Shown here one piece after another: positions 63,101 to 64,000 of a DNA stretch of 64,000 nt. The number at the start of each line of letters is the position of its first letter. Position 1 is the stretch's first letter. The position numbers were made by a program, and so were the translations under genes. The notes under the pieces are model-generated. The model had not been told where the DNA came from. It did no database searches and saw only the letters and a list, made by a program, of their open reading frames with translations. The DNA is taken from NCBI RefSeq assembly GCF_050948175.1, contig NW_027490464.1, forward strand, positions 146,733-210,732. Direction: 5' to 3'. This DNA is from Xylocopa sonorina (lineage: Eukaryota; Arthropoda; Insecta; Hymenoptera; Apidae).

Positions 63101-64000
63101 AATGCGATACTTCCTCGCTAGGAAATAGCGTTTGCAGATGTCTACGTATCGTAGCAATAGCTTTCTAATGCTTCTTAAAACGCGATATCGCATCTCATTT
63201 CTATGTTTCATGGTAAGATATAATATGATTTGCGAAGTGTTATGTATTCCACCTCTACACTTCTAATGAATTTAAATGCGACACCTCCTTGCAAGGAAAT
63301 AGCGTTTGCAGTTGTCTACCTATCGTAGCAATAGTGTTGTAATGCTTCTTAAAACGAGATATCGCATCTCATTTCTATGTTTCATGGTAAGATATAATAT
63401 GATTTGCGAAGTGTTATGTATTCCTCGTCTACACTTCAAATGAATGTAAATGCGACACTTCCTTGCAAGGAAATAGCGTTTGCTGATGTCTACGTATCGT
63501 AGCAATAGAGTTCAAATGCTTATTAAAACGAGATATTGCATCTCATATCTATGTTTCGTGATAAGATATAATATTCATTGCGAAGTGTTATGCATTCCTC
63601 GTATGCGATTCAAATGAATGTAAATGCGACACTTCCTTGCAAGGAAATAGCGTTTGCAGTTGTCTACGTATCGTAGCAATAGAGTTCTTATGATTCTTAA
63701 AACGCGATATCGCATCTCATTTCTATCTTTCATGGTAAGATATAATATGATTTGCGAAGTGTTATGTATTCCTCGTCTACACTTCAAATGAATGTGAATG
63801 CGACACTTCCTCGCTAGGAAATGGCGTTTGCAGATGTCTACGTATCGTAGCAATAGGTTTCTAATGCTTCTTAAAACGCGATATCGCATCTCATTTCTAT
63901 GTATCATGGCAAGATATAATATGATTTGCGAAGTGTTATGTATTCCTCGACTACACTTCAAATGAATGTAAATGCGACACTTCCTTGCTAGGAAATAGCG

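Larger units (their letters stand above)
34346..64000 (-). repeat. Right satellite array, subfamily B main domain
   Basis: About 170 monomers run to the end of the window, where the array is still continuing. On the + strand B reads CATGGTAAGATATAATATG, GATTTGCGAAGTG, TATTCCTCGTCTACAC and TTCAAATGAATG. A minority keep the A-like CATGATAAGATATAATATTC. Compared with A, the sense strand has AAGTGT for AAGTGA and CAAATCATA for CAATGAATA, so the two in-frame TGA codons are gone. This explains the many long stop-free stretches here, all on the - strand and all in the same phase of the monomer. Within it are several higher-order repeats, listed separately. No other sequence type is present. Confidence 0.95.

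Noticed and set aside
1..64000. A CRISPR array, suggested by regular repeats
   Set aside because: There are no short identical repeats separated by unique spacers. The whole 174-bp unit repeats, and no cas genes are present.
1..64000. A CENP-B box in the monomer
   Set aside because: TTCGATACG occurs in many monomers, but the required A and the CGGG at the end of TTCGNNNNANNCGGG are absent.
1..64000. tRNA or rRNA genes
   Set aside because: No cloverleaf with A and B box motifs, and no rRNA-like segment, was recognised in the satellite or the LTR.

Overview
This window is eukaryotic satellite DNA with no gene that I can support. Almost every base belongs to one tandem repeat family with a 174-bp monomer, about 360 copies. 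The exception is one 1,387-bp insertion whose ends, internal signals and 4-bp target duplication fit a solo LTR of an LTR retrotransposon. The array size, higher-order repeats, an inverted array junction and a nested LTR suggest a centromeric, pericentromeric or other heterochromatic block. The host looks like an animal, perhaps an arthropod, but the sequence alone does not fix the taxon.

Layout. 1-6998: monomers in + orientation (a stretch reading GATACGTAGACATCTGC marks the sense strand), fairly diverged, with one fresh 871-bp pentamer duplication at 4716-6457. 6999-8385: the solo LTR, inserted in a degenerate monomer. 8386-8854: about 2.7 very degenerate + monomers. About 8855-8875: the orientation flips. 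From there to 64000 all monomers lie on the - strand.

The right arm has two subfamilies. Subfamily A fills about 8862-20268, 22446-29484 and 31661-33755. It is built largely of higher-order repeats, notably a 12-mer of 2,088 bp. Subfamily B forms two small islands (about 20269-22445 and 29484-31660) and then the whole stretch from about 34346 to 64000. The two B islands are the same island: a block of about 6.5 kb (about 16812-23297) recurs almost unchanged at about 26027-32512, offset 9,215 bp. The islands closely match the B domain near 36.6-38.8 kb.

Because 174 is divisible by 3 and subfamily B has lost the two in-frame TGA codons of subfamily A, B arrays contain long stop-free stretches, up to 485 codons with a 58-residue period. 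I read these as a by-product of repeat length and homogenisation, not as genes. The history I infer is an old head-to-head or tail-to-tail array inversion with decayed monomers around it, an LTR insertion into that decayed core, and repeated unequal exchange and amplification farther out.
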